42,061 nucleotides of DNA from Chara braunii (GCA_003427395.1 BFEA01000155.1:1867671-1909731), one strand, 5' to 3'; shown: positions 10,463 to 21,191, numbered from the stretch's first letter. The notes: a model not told the origin generated them from the sequence alone. Numbers and translations are program-made.

Positions 10463-10466
<4 letters not shown>
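10162..10466. repeat. foldback with 50-bp inverted arms around CT microsatellites
   Basis: Left arm 10162-10211 and right arm 10417-10466 are reverse complements with two mismatches in 50. Between them lie (CT)n tracts at about 10210-10273, 10297-10314 and 10340-10386. These are separated by direct copies of GAGTGTGCGGCGGAGCAC (near 10277 and 10318), which resemble the inner end of the left arm (AGTGTGAGGTGGAGCAC). Transcription from either side would give a long hairpin RNA. Open frames here are low-complexity Ser-Leu or Arg-Glu artefacts. Confidence 0.9.
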
Positions 10467-10530
<64 letters not shown>

Positions 10531-10555
10531 CACACACACACACACACACACACAT
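10467..10555. repeat. (CT)n then (CA)n microsatellite
   Basis: About 60 bp of CT repeats passing into ATACACAC and about 25 bp of CA repeats, ending in CATACATA. Confidence 0.95.
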
Positions 10556-11035
10556 ACATATTTTCCCAAGTACCAGGGAAAAAAGGAAGAAACATTAGGG
10601 CCGAGGTCTCACTAGCAAACAGGACTGGATCAAGCATCTGAATCTGACGTATATTGTGCAGAGATGCAGAAAATCAGATCTATCCCGATTTTTGGCACCT
10701 GTGCACGAAGACTACCTGATTCAGGCGTGAGATCCAATCCTCTTTGCTACCGTGGTAGGTAGTAGAACAACAGGTTATTGACTCCTTTTTTTTTCTTCTT
10801 TTTTTTCTGAAACAACACTTTGACATTACGGGCCCACTGCCCAAGGCAGTACAAGAGCAGGAGGAGGCCTATGAGTCTCACAGCCGCTGCAGCCTTCGGA
10901 TCTCCACCTCCATAGTTGGGGCCTCGCTCCACTACTCACCACAAGCACGAAACACAAAAGATATCATGGCGGTGCATCTTCCCATGTTCAAGCGGAAGAT
11001 TCATCGTCATTTTGTAAGGAGCAAGGCCCTTGAGG
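10556..11035. other. unassigned; possible minus-strand retroposon tail
   Basis: A T-rich run at about 10785-10807 (interrupted by CTTC) could be the poly(A) of a small minus-strand retroposon extending to the right, but no family match is visible. No gene recognised. Confidence 0.3.
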
Positions 11036-11170
11036 TACTCAGAGGCTCCCCACACAGACTGTCGAAAACCGCATTTTCACAGACTGCCGAAAACCACATT
11101 TTCAACAGTTTTGCATCCCCAAACCAACTTTCGAAAATCGGCTGCTAAAAAAACTTCGACAGGTGTCAGA
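11036..11170. repeat. TIR-2 family fragment
   Basis: The segment CTCAGAGGCTC followed by CCCACACAGACTGTCGAAAA, and a later ACAGGTGTCAGAA (near 11160), match the reverse complement of 39390-39450 in the same order. It is a diverged piece of the inverted-repeat element annotated at 39268-39450. A second terminus is not clear here. Confidence 0.5.
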
Positions 11171-11190
11171 ATTCGGCGATAGACAGTCGC

Positions 11191-11369
11191 CCGCGATCAT
11201 TGGTTTCATCCCGCCTTCAGCAGCCAAAAACTCAAAAGTGTCCCGCCCACCTTTCGAAAAAAGCATGAGAGGGAAAGGACGCAGTCCGATGAAGCGCTGC
11301 GCGATCATTGGTTTCCTCCCGCCTGCAGCAGCCAAAAACTCAAAAGTGTCCCGCCCGCCTATATCGTGT
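11191..11369 (+). promoter_or_regulatory. duplicated CCAAT/TCCCGCC module with TATA-like box
   Basis: Two copies of a module, 108 bp apart, each hold CGCGATCATTGG (11192-11203 and 11300-11311; an inverted CCAAT box) followed by two TCCCGCC sites. The sites are at 11209, 11241, 11317 and 11349. Within each module the two sites are 32 bp apart. TATATCG follows at 11360-11366. TCCCGCC resembles E2F-type sites of S-phase genes and CCAAT boxes bind NF-Y; that reading is inference. The nearest downstream ATG in a favourable place is 11441. Confidence 0.4.
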
Positions 11370-11440
11370 ACTCGCTGTCCGGAGACGGCAGCGCTCTGCG
11401 TCTGCAGCGAGGTGTGGGATTCGGGGTGCGGGGCGGAACG

Positions 11441-11644
11441 ATGTCTTCTTCGATGATCCCTAGGTTCGGCCATCGCCCTCAGCTCCGACAAGGGGCTGTG
11501 TCTCCCTGTGGAATACCAGGGAGCAGGGCGATTCCAACTCCTCCTACAACAGACATCCTACAACAGATCCTACAACAGAATCTACAAGAGTCAAGTAACA
11601 ACGAGTGCCGTGTGAACACGACGAAGGGAGAGAGAGTCTGGTAG
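11441..11644 (+). CDS. short hypothetical frame downstream of the promoter-like module
   Basis: A 67-codon frame starting with MSSSMIPRFG about 75 bp after the TATA-like box and ending in TAG. It is rich in Gln, Pro and Ser near its end (repeated LQQ). I recognise no domain. It could be a first exon, a short gene or chance. The sequence after it (11645-11885) has repeated GGTGGTGG-type runs and no clear coding continuation. Support is mainly positional. Confidence 0.25.
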   Translation: MSSSMIPRFGHRPQLRQGAVSPCGIPGSRAIPTPPTTDILQQILQQNLQESSNNECRVNTTKGERVW

Positions 11645-11989
11645 TGGACAGCGGGTACATCCAACAGCGGCACCTCTGGAGGCAGTGGGTGGGCAGCCGG
11701 TGGTGGTGGGACTGCTGTTGGGAGTTGGGAGGAGCACGTGAGAACGACTGTTGACTATCGCGACTGGGAGCGTGAAGACCTGAAGCTCGACGGGCCGCGG
11801 CGCCACCAATGGGAGTGGGATTTCCTCTGGTGGTGGTGGGAGCGTCTCTGTTGGAATCAAGGGCGCTGAGCATCAACCAAGCCACTCTATAGCACGAATT
11901 TCAAATATTTAGAGTGCATTAACCTAGCCATATTTTTTTGCTAAACACTCCTTAAGAGTGGCTTGCTTCTTTTTTTTTTTTTTTTTTAA
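11645..11989. other. unassigned, ends in a T-run at the gap
   Basis: GGTGG-rich sequence, then A/T-rich DNA with the palindrome-like CACTCCTTAAGAGTG (11947-11961), then about 18 T just before the assembly gap. The T-run may be a minus-strand retroposon tail cut by the gap. Confidence 0.35.
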
Positions 11990-12372
11990 NNNNNNNNNNN
12001 NNNNNNNNNNNNNNNNNNNNNNNNNNNNNNNNNNNNNNNNNNNNNNNNNNNNNNNNNNNNNNNNNNNNNNNNNNNNNNNNNNNNNNNNNNNNNNNNNNNN
12101 NNNNNNNNNNNNNNNNNNNNNNNNNNNNNNNNNNNNNNNNNNNNNNNNNNNNNNNNNNNNNNNNNNNNNNNNNNNNNNNNNNNNNNNNNNNNNNNNNNNN
12201 NNNNNNNNNNNNNNNNNNNNNNNNNNNNNNNNNNNNNNNNNNNNNNNNNNNNNNNNNNNNNNNNNNNNNNNNNNNNNNNNNNNNNNNNNNNNNNNNNNNN
12301 NNNNNNNNNNNNNNNNNNNNNNNNNNNNNNNNNNNNNNNNNNNNNNNNNNNNNNNNNNNNNNNNNNNNNNNN
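11990..12372. other. assembly gap (383 N)
   Basis: Unresolved bases. The right flank is a tandem repeat and the left flank a T-run, both likely causes of assembly failure. Confidence 1.
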
Positions 12373-12683
12373 TGCTGCTATGCCATACTCCCATCCTGCC
12401 AGCTAGCCCCCTCACTGGTAGGACGCGTGATAACCCACCATCTTCTCCCACACTCCTTTTTTTTTTTTTTTTACTGAGAAACTCACTACAGAAGCTTCAA
12501 AATAGGCAAAATTCAGAACACAACTCAGAGACCCCCCCATCATATCCTCTTTACCTTACTCCGGCAAGACTTACTGCAGCAGAGCCACCATCTCCACTGC
12601 TGTTGTGCCCTATTTCCATCCTACAAGCTAGCCCCGTCACTAGTAGGACGCTTGATATCCAACCATCTATTCATCCCACTTAA
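12373..12683. repeat. tandem repeat, period about 224 bp
   Basis: 12373-12455 and 12597-12680 are diverged direct copies, sharing segments such as CATCCTRC(C/A)AGCTAGCCCC and TAGGACGC then GTGATA or TTGATA. The array probably extends into the gap on the left. Confidence 0.75.
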
Positions 12684-13783
12684 CCTCTTTTTGAAAAAAT
12701 AGCCCCACAGGACAATCCAGCCTCCATCATCGAAGAGAAGAAACGCAGACTGATCCGGGTGAAGTTAGCGGCCAGTGGCCGGTACCCGCCGAAATTTCAG
12801 CACCAATCGCATCCACTACCAACTTCCTCCTTCCCAATCACCTCCGTCCATCCCAACTCCGTTGTCGTGAAGAACTTCAGAGAGCCTCTTCTCCGCGGGG
12901 GCCGAGCACCATCATCACCCTGACATTCTTTGCCCCCACAAGAATCCCAGTCTCCGTCGTCGAGGTGGTGAACTAGCACTACCCAACGCCAATCGCGCCA
13001 GAGTTCCCTCTCATCAGCCGGTACCCATCAGCCAGCTTAAACTACCTGACGCCAATCGCATCTGATAAGAGGCCCCTCTAGCCGGTACCCATCAAGCAGC
13101 CCTATTTCCTCTCCCTCTCCGTCCTTGTAAAGAACCATTTGATGCCCTTGGCCCCTTACTTCAAAGCAGGTCCCCAAAAGCTCCACAAGATGTCCCGTTA
13201 GGTTTTTAATAGGAGGAAAATGAGATGTCAGAGCCATTACCAGGCCTTGGTTACAAAAAAACTTCTGACGACTTCTGACAACTTGACGAACCTCTGACAA
13301 ACCTCTGACGAAATATAGAACAAAAATAGGAAACCAGCAAGCCCTGAAACAGACGACCTGAAAGAACCCGCCTTCATCATCGAAGGGAAGGACCTTATTC
13401 ACCTTTCCAACTTCATCCTCGTAAGGAGCTCAGATAATAGCTTATCTTAGCAAGGGGGGAGGCACCATCATCACCCTGAAATTCCTTGCCCCCACAAGAA
13501 TTCCAGTCTCCGTCATCAAGGAAGTGAACAACACTGCCCAACGCCAATCGTGCTAAAGGTCGCCCTCAACAACCGGTACCCATTGGACAGCCTAACTACC
13601 TAACGCCAATCGCATCTGTTAAGGGCTTCCCCTAACCGGTACCCGTTGACCAACCCTATTTTACCCCTTCTCTATCCTTGCAAAGAATCCTTTGATGCCT
13701 TCCACCCCCTACTTCAAAGCAAGAGAGCCCCAGACCCTAAGGGAGATTCCATTTGACCATCTCATGAGCCCCCTGTTCAGAAG
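12684..13783. repeat. long direct repeat, period about 556 bp, upstream of LINE-B
   Basis: 12899-13180 and 13455-13735 are direct copies 556 bp apart. They share CACCATCATCACCCTG (12907 and 13463), ACGCCAATCG, CCGGTACCC, TTTGATGCC and CCCCTACTTCAAAGCA-type segments. The short motifs CCGGTACCC and GCCAATCGC recur several times inside each unit. No coding frame is convincing. Its place directly before LINE-B ORF2 suggests it may be the LINE-B 5' UTR array, but a separate repeat truncated by LINE-B is equally possible. Confidence 0.6.
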
Positions 13784-16700
13784 TCTGACGATAGTCTAAC
13801 GAGTATAATTAAGTCGAATTTAGAAAAACCACATATCGACTCAAGAACCGTAGAAATCCGATTACAAACAGGAATTAGGGTCTTCTTTGACAAAATTAAA
13901 GATAAGGTCCAGCCGGACATGCAGTTGGACATCCCACTGATTCTGGCAGGAGATTTTAATGCGGCTCCGGACAGATGGTTAGACAGATGGAGAATCCCCT
14001 CTTCCACCATGGCCTCGGTAGAAAACGATGAACAAACACTGGAGGAATTGTGCTCTTCACTCACTCTCTTTGACTCCTTCCGGCGCTTTTTCCCTACCGA
14101 ACGACATTTTACTTGTGTAAAACACAACAACGACCCGACCAGACCGTCATGCTCCAGGATAAGACCTAATTCTCCTCTCACTCGCTGTGGAAGGTGCACT
14201 CACGCATGCAACAATTTTACCGGCTGGCCCCTTTCCGGGGCTAGATCACAAAATGTGCATGACAGCCCTCACCTTTCGGAAACGCCCCGACCAGGGAGCG
14301 GGCTACTATAAACTGAACACATCAATATTACGGCTTGACTCCTTCCAACAGTATTTGCGCCAGTCGTGGGCCTATTGGAAGGAGCGCCGCCCGGAACTCA
14401 ACTCTCAGATCACCTGGTTTAATAATGAACTTTTTTTCTTATCAAAGAAATGTAAAAAGTTCTCCAAGCTGTTGGCAGCCCATCGCCACCAACAGGAAAT
14501 AGACACCATGAATCGGTTGGTAGATCTTGAACAGCAAGGACTCTCGTATGCACCGGACCTCCCCGAAACTGCGGAGAGGCTGACACGAATTCAAACACTG
14601 AAAGACCAGCTCTTAAGCCATGCCCAATACCGATGGCAAGGCATGCGTATTAGGGGAAAGCTATCTAATTTTAATTCAGAAGGGTCAATGGACAAGAACT
14701 TTTTTGGGATAGCCCAAATCAGGGCGAAACGGGCAACGATTGAAGCCCTACATGATCCTGAAGCAGATGAGACACAGCCTGCACTGACAACCGCCCGGTG
14801 TGCCAAAATCACACGGGATTTTTTCAAAGATCTCTTTGCATCACATGTGCCTCCCATGGAGGAGGAAACTCGACATCAGATGATAGAAGAGTTCCTCGTT
14901 CTCATGGAAGGGTCCCTCTCGGATGAATAGAAAAGAAAACTAGAGGCACCCCTACTCAGGGAGGAAATCTGGTCAGCGCTCATGCAGATGGAAGAGGATA
15001 AGTCACTAGGCCTAGACGGACTCCCCAAGAAATTCTGGGACGCCATGTGGGACACAATAAACCAGGATCTTATGGACTACTATGCGGAAGTATGGATGTC
15101 AGGGGGAATGGGAGAAATGGTGGGACAAGGTATCTTATCACTGCTATACAAAAAAGGAGATAAGATGAATATTCGGAATTACAGACCCATCACCCTCCTC
15201 ATAGTGACGTACGAAATGCTAGCTAAAGCACTGGCAAGCCGAATGATCCCTGTGATGGAGGACATTATACATTCCGCCCGGACTGGATTCATGCATAGCC
15301 GGAACATCCAAGAGAACATCCTACTGGTCCATGAGGTCCTGCATCTTGCCAGACACACTCGGCAGAACGCAGCATTGGTCTTCATAGATTTTGAGAAAGC
15401 ATATGACCATGTTGACTGTTTTTTTTTGGACAAATGCCTTCAGAAAATGAACTTCGGACCGGTGNTCAGAAGGTGGGTGCGCATCTTGCATGCAAACGCC
15501 ACGACAACGATCCAGATTAACGGGACTTTGGTCCCCCCGATAAAACTTGAAAGATCGGTCCGTCAGGGGGACCCCATTGCCCCCTTCCTTTTTCTAGTTA
15601 TCATGGAGGCCCTTGCGGCCAACTTACGGGCGAACAAAGACATTTCTAAAATAAAAATAGCCCATATTCCGGAGGAAGCGGTTCCGGTCTGCTCTCTTTT
15701 TGCAGATGATATCACAATCATGGTAGAAGCTACCACGTCNAATATGGAAGAGATCCAACGCCTGATGGAGAAATTTTGCCAAGTCTCAGACATGCAAGTC
15801 AACTGGGGAAATAAAACGCAAGGATGGTGGATCCACTACCAAGGAGGCCGGCCACCAGAGACCCCCCGTATCTCATGGCTCCCTTTGGAAGCACCGCTTA
15901 GGGTCCTCAGAGTATCTATGACGGCGATAGGCCATCCCCCGACAAGTGATGAATGGATTACCAGCCAGGCCCTAGCCAAACTGGCCAAATGGCGAAATAA
16001 GACCACCTCACTCTTCGGCAGGGCACTGATAATCAATAATGTAGTGCTTGCAGCAACATGGTACAAATCATTGCTGTGGCCTTTAAGCAAGCAAGCACTG
16101 CAGAGGCTGAAAGCAAAAATAGCAGCCTACCTATGGCGGGGGGACGATGAGCGAACAAAATTATGTAATCAGCAGGGTCGCATGGGACTCCATCATTCAG
16201 CCCAGGGTTGCAGGGGGCCTGGGGATCATAGATCCGGCTACACAGGTTCATGCTCTACGGCTCCAATGGCTCAAAAAACTTGTTCTCACAATAAATAGCC
16301 CGTGGAAAGTTCTGGCGCTGGAACACCTGGCTAGATTGGCCCCGGCAGCCCCCCCTGAAATACACCCCTTGACCTGGCTAGAGGACAACTACTGGACCAT
16401 ACCTCGAAAATGGCAGATGGAAGGTGGCCAAGGGGAAGATATTATGGACCAGTTTTGGCCCTCCCTGCTCAAGGCCTAGCGCAAACTTCCCCTCCCTGAT
16501 AAGCAACCCCCTGAAAGATGGGAAGAAATATACCGCCAGCCCCTCTTCGGAAACCGCTGGCTGCTCGATAGGCACGGACAGATAAGGTGTAGTACGTCAG
16601 CGCCATGGAAAGGATGGGTAAAGAATGGGGTAACCCGGATAGGGGATCTATGGGACCCGGTCTTAAGAAGATGGAGGACAGGGGAAGAGTTGCGCAGCAA

Positions 16701-18010
16701 GCTTAAATACTGCCATTTTACTGAGATGAACCTGGAAGAGCTATTGGATACTATTCCCTTAGCATGGTATACAACCCTCAGGAAAGGTCCGGTTTTCAAG
16801 GAGGATGACTGGGTTGCCGNCAGAGGCGAGGGGGGACGCATAGGTATGATCCACATGACCACGCCCCGAGAAGTATTAATTGAATGGTACAAAGTCCGCA
16901 AGACAGGGACATTGCAGGGGAGTCACGACCCTCTCGAATGGAGACATACAACTACTGTTTTTAGGGTGCGGGTGCTGGGAGAAGGAGAGGAGGCGGTCGC
17001 CTATCAGCCAGACACCGGCATCCAACACTTAGCTTTTGACCCACTGGAGTGGCGGTGGGCTCCGGCCACAAGCAGAACCAACCCCCCCCGTTACACCTAC
17101 CTACATAAGCTCTCGGTCAAGTCCACATACCGGTTGTTCAGGCCCAAACGTTCGTTGAGGGATGTGATAATGGATCGTTGGGCCAAACATCTTAATGTGG
17201 GCAGGAACTTACCCAAACGTTCGTTGAGGGATGTGATAATGGATCGTTGGGCCAAACATCTTAATGTGGACAGGAACTTACTTACACCGATTTGGTGGTT
17301 TCAGGGAGGTAAGACCAAACCAGCTAAGATCTCCTCCCTGCAGTGGCATTGTGCATCGATGTTTACCTACCATGGACTGGCTTATAGATCACACGAATCT
17401 GGAACAGAAAGGTCAGGCGGTACCATGGTGTCCACGGTGCCTGAGTGCCTTCCCTATTAAAAAAAGAGCCGAAACTATCGAGCACATCTTCATGCAGTGC
17501 CCTGCGGCGCAGCTTACGTGGCGATGGTGAGATCAGATATGGAGAAAAATGATACCAGATCCACCATGGCCATGGTCCTGGAGAGCCATTCTACTGGGCC
17601 ATTGGCCACAGGCACAGGGAGAATCTCCCTTCGTGGAAAATATGTATAATTTGGGACGAAGGGCAGTCCTATGGGGGCTTTGGTGGCAATGCTGCCTAAT
17701 GGCACTTGAGGGGGTGAGGGTGGAGGGAGCAGAAACGACTGACCAAATCCGACAAGTCCAAATGGAAATAATGAGCAGGTGGCACGAAATGAAGGTAAAA
17801 CTCGACCTGCTACAGATGACGAGGGACATAGAACGAGCCATCACCTCCTTATGCACCAACTGGTTGGGGGGGGCAGAAGGAGGATGGATAGCCAGAGTGG
17901 AATGGAGTGGTAGAAAGCAAGAAGCCCAACAACAGGAGAGGGTAGTATTACGGGATTACCGGCTACTGTTTAGGGACTGGACGACGATAGAACCCGCCTT
18001 CCCGGTACAT
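13784..18010 (+). pseudogene. LINE-B ORF2, endonuclease C-terminus and reverse transcriptase (broken)
   Basis: Begins within the endonuclease (LAGDFN near 13940; the N-terminal catalytic half is absent). RT motifs: YRPITLL (about 15179), DFEKAYDHV (about 15390), RQGDPIAPFLF (about 15560) and LFADD (about 15700). A C-terminal CPRC...H...C zinc motif lies near 17435-17500. Frames: 2 to about 14170, 0 to about 16145, 1 to about 17345, then 2. In-frame stops: TAG 14928, TAG 16477, TGA 17528. The last replaces the second Trp of TWRWW seen in LINE-B copy 2. It also carries a 69-bp in-frame duplication. Coding similarity to copy 2 ends at EPAFPVH (about 18010), where the LTR begins. Single N at 15465, 15740 and 16820. 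Confidence 0.9.
17143..17280 (+). repeat. 69-bp in-frame tandem duplication in LINE-B ORF2
   Basis: 17143-17211 is repeated at 17212-17280 with very few changes, duplicating 23 codons (PKRSLRDVIMDRWAKHLNV plus four). LINE-B copy 2 has a single unit at the matching place, so the duplication is private to this copy. It keeps the frame. Confidence 0.9.
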
Positions 18011-18702
18011 TCTCGGGCGGCTACAATACTACGCCGCCCTTTACTTCCTTTCAGAGGTCACGCGACAACAACTCCACTCGACAGGATTCTATCTGGCCGG
18101 GGTTCACCGACCATGAGGCAGACCAACACCGTGACCATCGAGGTCACCACTGTTTACCGATCGTGCGACGAGACGAGACTCCGAAGGGGCAGAATGGCGA
18201 CGTTTCTCTTTGGCGTTATTTTGCGTGGTCAGGACTCGCCGACACCGAAGCAGACCGATGGTACAATCAAGGGGGTTACTTTACCTAGCCAGGGCTCACC
18301 GACCATGACGCAGGCAGGCGCCACGGGCAAGGGGGCCACTCGGCTGGTTGGATTTTCCTTTGAAGGGGCGGTCCCGCTAGGGCGAGGGGTCCGCCTAGGC
18401 CCAATTGATTCGAGACCGTTTTTTTTACTTACGGGGCCTAGCCTGGATTTTCCCTAAGAGCGGCACCGCTGCTGTGTGGGAACCGCATACGCCCGGGCAG
18501 GCCTGGGACAGACTCGGGAACAACTACGGTACCAGGGCGCTGCAAAGGGCCCAGTTCCCGATGGGAAGGCCCTTTTCGCCAGGAACTTTTCAAAGGCCCA
18601 ATCAGGCTCGGGCAGAGGCCCGGTACCGGGGCGCTGCAAGTTGTCGGCTGCCACAGAGCACACGAGGACCAAGGCTCGCACTCCGAGAAGGGTCCGACAG
18701 AG

Positions 18703-18710
18703 CATATAAG
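18703..18710 (+). promoter_or_regulatory. LTR TATA-type box
   Basis: CATATAAG here corresponds to TATATAAG in the 3' LTR (32597-32604); the flanking GCAGAG/GACAGAG and AAGCCGAACCGGGCC are conserved. It probably sets transcription start near 18735, making U3 about 0.7 kb and R plus U5 about 2.6 kb. Confidence 0.55.
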
Positions 18711-18833
18711 CCGAACCGGGCCAAGGCACGGGACAACTCTCGCATGCATGAGTTGGAGGCGCATGGAGGAGAGAGGGAGCACCACTCACGAAGAACGGGG
18801 AGAGCCAGGTAACGCAGGTGGATAGTCACGCAC

Positions 18834-18989
18834 GGGCGCACGTGTGCGCAGCCGCGCGCAGCCCCGTCCGCGCACAGTAGGGATCGGGCGCACGTGCGCG
18901 CAGCCGCGCGCAGCCCCGCCCGCGCACAATCGAGATCTGGCGCACGTGTGCTCAGCCGCGCTCAACCCCATCCGCGCACTCGGGCATTA
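18834..18989 (+). repeat. LTR array 1: 52-bp GC-rich units (3 copies)
   Basis: Units start at 18834, 18886 and 18938, each opening with GGCGCACGTG then CGCAGCCGCGCGCAGCCCCG-like sequence. The 3' LTR has four units (about 32728, 32780, 32832, 32884). Alternating purine-pyrimidine CG/CA steps are dense. Confidence 0.85.
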
Positions 18990-19078
18990 TCGGATCGGGC
19001 GCGCAGCTCACGCACCTGTGCGCGCGCACTCGCGCACCATCGGATTGGGCGTGCAACTCACGCACCTGCGCGCACGCA

Positions 19079-19453
19079 CCCGCGCACCTGCGGACACGCA
19101 GCGCGGTCACCCGCGCACTAGCCGACTCGGGGCTGGAGCACCCGCGCACCTGCGGACACGCAGCGCGGTCACCCGCGCACTAGTGAACTCGGGGCGGGGG
19201 CACTCGCGCACTTGCGGACACGCAGCGCGATCACCCGCGCACTCACAGACCGAGGGCGCGGGCACGGGCACCCGCGCACTTAGAGATTGGCAGCGCGGCC
19301 ATCCCCGCACTAGCGGGTTAGGGGAGGGCGCACCCACGCACCTGCGGACAGGCACCGCTGCGGCACGCGCACTTACGGACCGAGGGCGGGAGCACTCGCG
19401 CACCAGCGGACAGGCAGCGCGGCCACCCACGCACTAGCGGATTCGGGGAGGGG
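19079..19453 (+). repeat. LTR array 2: 62-bp GC-rich units (about 6 copies)
   Basis: Units start at about 19079, 19141, 19203, 19268, 19330 and 19392. Each contains CGCGCACCTGCGGACACGCA-like and GCGCACTAGCGG-like segments. The same array is present in the 3' LTR from about 33018. Confidence 0.85.
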
Positions 19454-19499
19454 AACCCATGCGCATCCGCGCGCAACAGCGGACGTGAGAGCGAGTCAC

Positions 19500-19740
19500 A
19501 TAGGGGGGGGAATCCTGCGCGCATCTGCGCGCATCAGTTCACTGGAGAGAGAGAGAGAGCGGGAATCCTGCGCGCATCCGCGCGCATCAGTTCACTCGAG
19601 AGAGAGAGAGCGGGGAGCCAGCGTGCGTTCGCGCGCATCAGTTCACCGGAGAGAGATAGCAGCGGGGACCCAGCGCGCATCTGCGCACATCAGCATGCTG
19701 GAGAGAGAGAGAGAGCCACGGGGTAGGGGATTCTACACGC
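19500..19740 (+). repeat. LTR array 3: about 53-bp units with GA runs
   Basis: Four to five units of CGCGCATCNGCGCGCATCAG, TTCACTGGAG and an (AG)n run, then GCGGGGA. Mirrored in the 3' LTR at about 33430-33650 with shorter or longer GA runs. Confidence 0.85.
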
Positions 19741-20404
19741 ATCGACACGCATCAGTGTATGGAGGAGGAGTGGCCCAGAGGCGCTACCTTCGTCTACGAG
19801 TGCCTACCGCGCACTCACGTGCCCACGAACGCACGACTGAGCACGGCCACCCCGTGCCTGTGGGCATACGAACAGGGAAGCAACTGGAACGTTTGGGCAC
19901 CACGCAAGGTGGCATCTTTGGACCTGGCTTTGGGTCTCTGAATAGAACCGGGCTGCGGGGCACAGATCGGCCATCTCACCGAACCAGGTTACAGGGAGCA
20001 GATCACCAGATCGGACCGGACCGGGCCATCGGGCGCGGATCGGGACATGGGACGAGACAGGGCTTTTGGGACATCGACTGGAACCAGACTAAGTCAGGCC
20101 CCGTGAAGGGACGGTATCCAAACCAGGCTCGACGGAGGGGGCTTTTTACCCGAACGGGTACGCTACCTGAGGGACACTCGATGGGGACAGTTGACGGAGG
20201 GGGCTTTCTTCCCGAACGGGTACGCTACCTGAGGAACACTCGACGGGGACACTCGACGGAGGGGGCTATCTTCCCGAACGGGTACACTACCGGAGGGACA
20301 CTCGACGGAGGGGTACTTTAGTGAAGGGACACATTTACCGAAGAGGGTGTTTTACCGAACAGACGTTTTACCGAGCGGCCATTTTTACCGATTGGACGTA
20401 CTTT

Positions 20405-20712
20405 ACCGGACATACACATTTACCTAACGGGTACTTTACCGGGCGGACACACTTACCGGACGGGTACTTTACCGGGCGGACACACTTACCAGACGGGTAC
20501 TTTACTGGGCGGACACATTTACCTGACGGGTACTTTACCGGGCGGACACACTTNCGGGTACTTTACCGGGCGGACACACTTACCAGACGGGTACTTTACT
20601 GGGCGGACACATTTACCTGACGGGTACTTTACCGGGCGGACACACTTACTAGGCAGATACTTTACTGGGCGGACACACTTACCGGACGGGTACTTTACCA
20701 GACGGACACTTT
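20405..20712 (+). repeat. LTR array 4: 33-bp units
   Basis: Contiguous 33-bp units (ACGGGTACTTTACCGGGCGG then ACACACTTACCGG), about nine copies here and about five in the 3' LTR (34225-34405). Because 33 is 11 codons, the array reads as a repeated YFTGRTHLPDG in one frame. An N at 20554 sits where a unit is short. Confidence 0.9.
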
Positions 20713-20744
20713 CACCGCATCTTACCGAGGGGGGATAATATCCC

Positions 20745-20890
20745 GAAGAGGTACTTTCGTGAAGCGGGCTTTCCGAAGGGGTACGTCCGAAGGGAGCTTC
20801 TCGAGGGGGTACTTTTCGTGAAGAGGGCTTTCCGAAGGGGTACGTCCGAAGGGGGCTTCTCGAGCGGGTACTTTCGTGAAGCAGGCCTTC
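20745..20890 (+). repeat. LTR array 5: about 60-bp units
   Basis: Two full and one partial unit built on GGTACTTTTCGTGAAG, GGGCTTTCCGAAGGGGTACG and TCCGAAGGGGGCTTCTCGAG. Present also at 34447-34580 of the 3' LTR. Confidence 0.85.
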
Positions 20891-21191
20891 CGAGAGGGCA
20901 CACCTGAACTATGGTCACGGTGGATCTGGAGCTTTGGCCCCGATGGGCGAGGGAGGCTACTTCCGACACTGAGAGTTCGAGCACTATTCCTTGGGATCGA
21001 CGAGCGCGTTACAGGCGTCACCCAATCGGGAGGAGGATTAAACGACGTTTGTTGACTAGGTCTGTAGGGACTCAGACAAACTTTCCAGACACAGGAGCGA
21101 GGTGTACGGCTGAGGCCGGGACGAGTGTTTCCCATCCTATTGTTTTGGATTGAATGGAACTACTTCTGTTATTTCTGCCGGACTGTGTTTC

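Noticed and set aside
10179-10641. Long open frames in the CT/CA repeat block on both strands
   Set aside because: They encode only Ser-Leu, Arg-Glu or Thr-His dipeptide runs produced by the microsatellites.
11924-12683. Open frames running through the N gap
   Set aside because: They are artefacts of unknown bases.
18786-19526. Arg/Ala/Gly-rich open frames on both strands in the LTR arrays
   Set aside because: Open frames arise from GC-rich tandem repeats, occur in several frames at once, and lie in the LTR leader.
20321-20620. Open frame with a repeated 11-residue unit in the 33-bp LTR array
   Set aside because: The repeat length is a multiple of three, which alone keeps a frame open; no start context or domain supports a gene.
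20405-20712. CRISPR-like array
   Set aside because: The 33-bp units are directly joined with no spacers, and the setting is a eukaryotic LTR.
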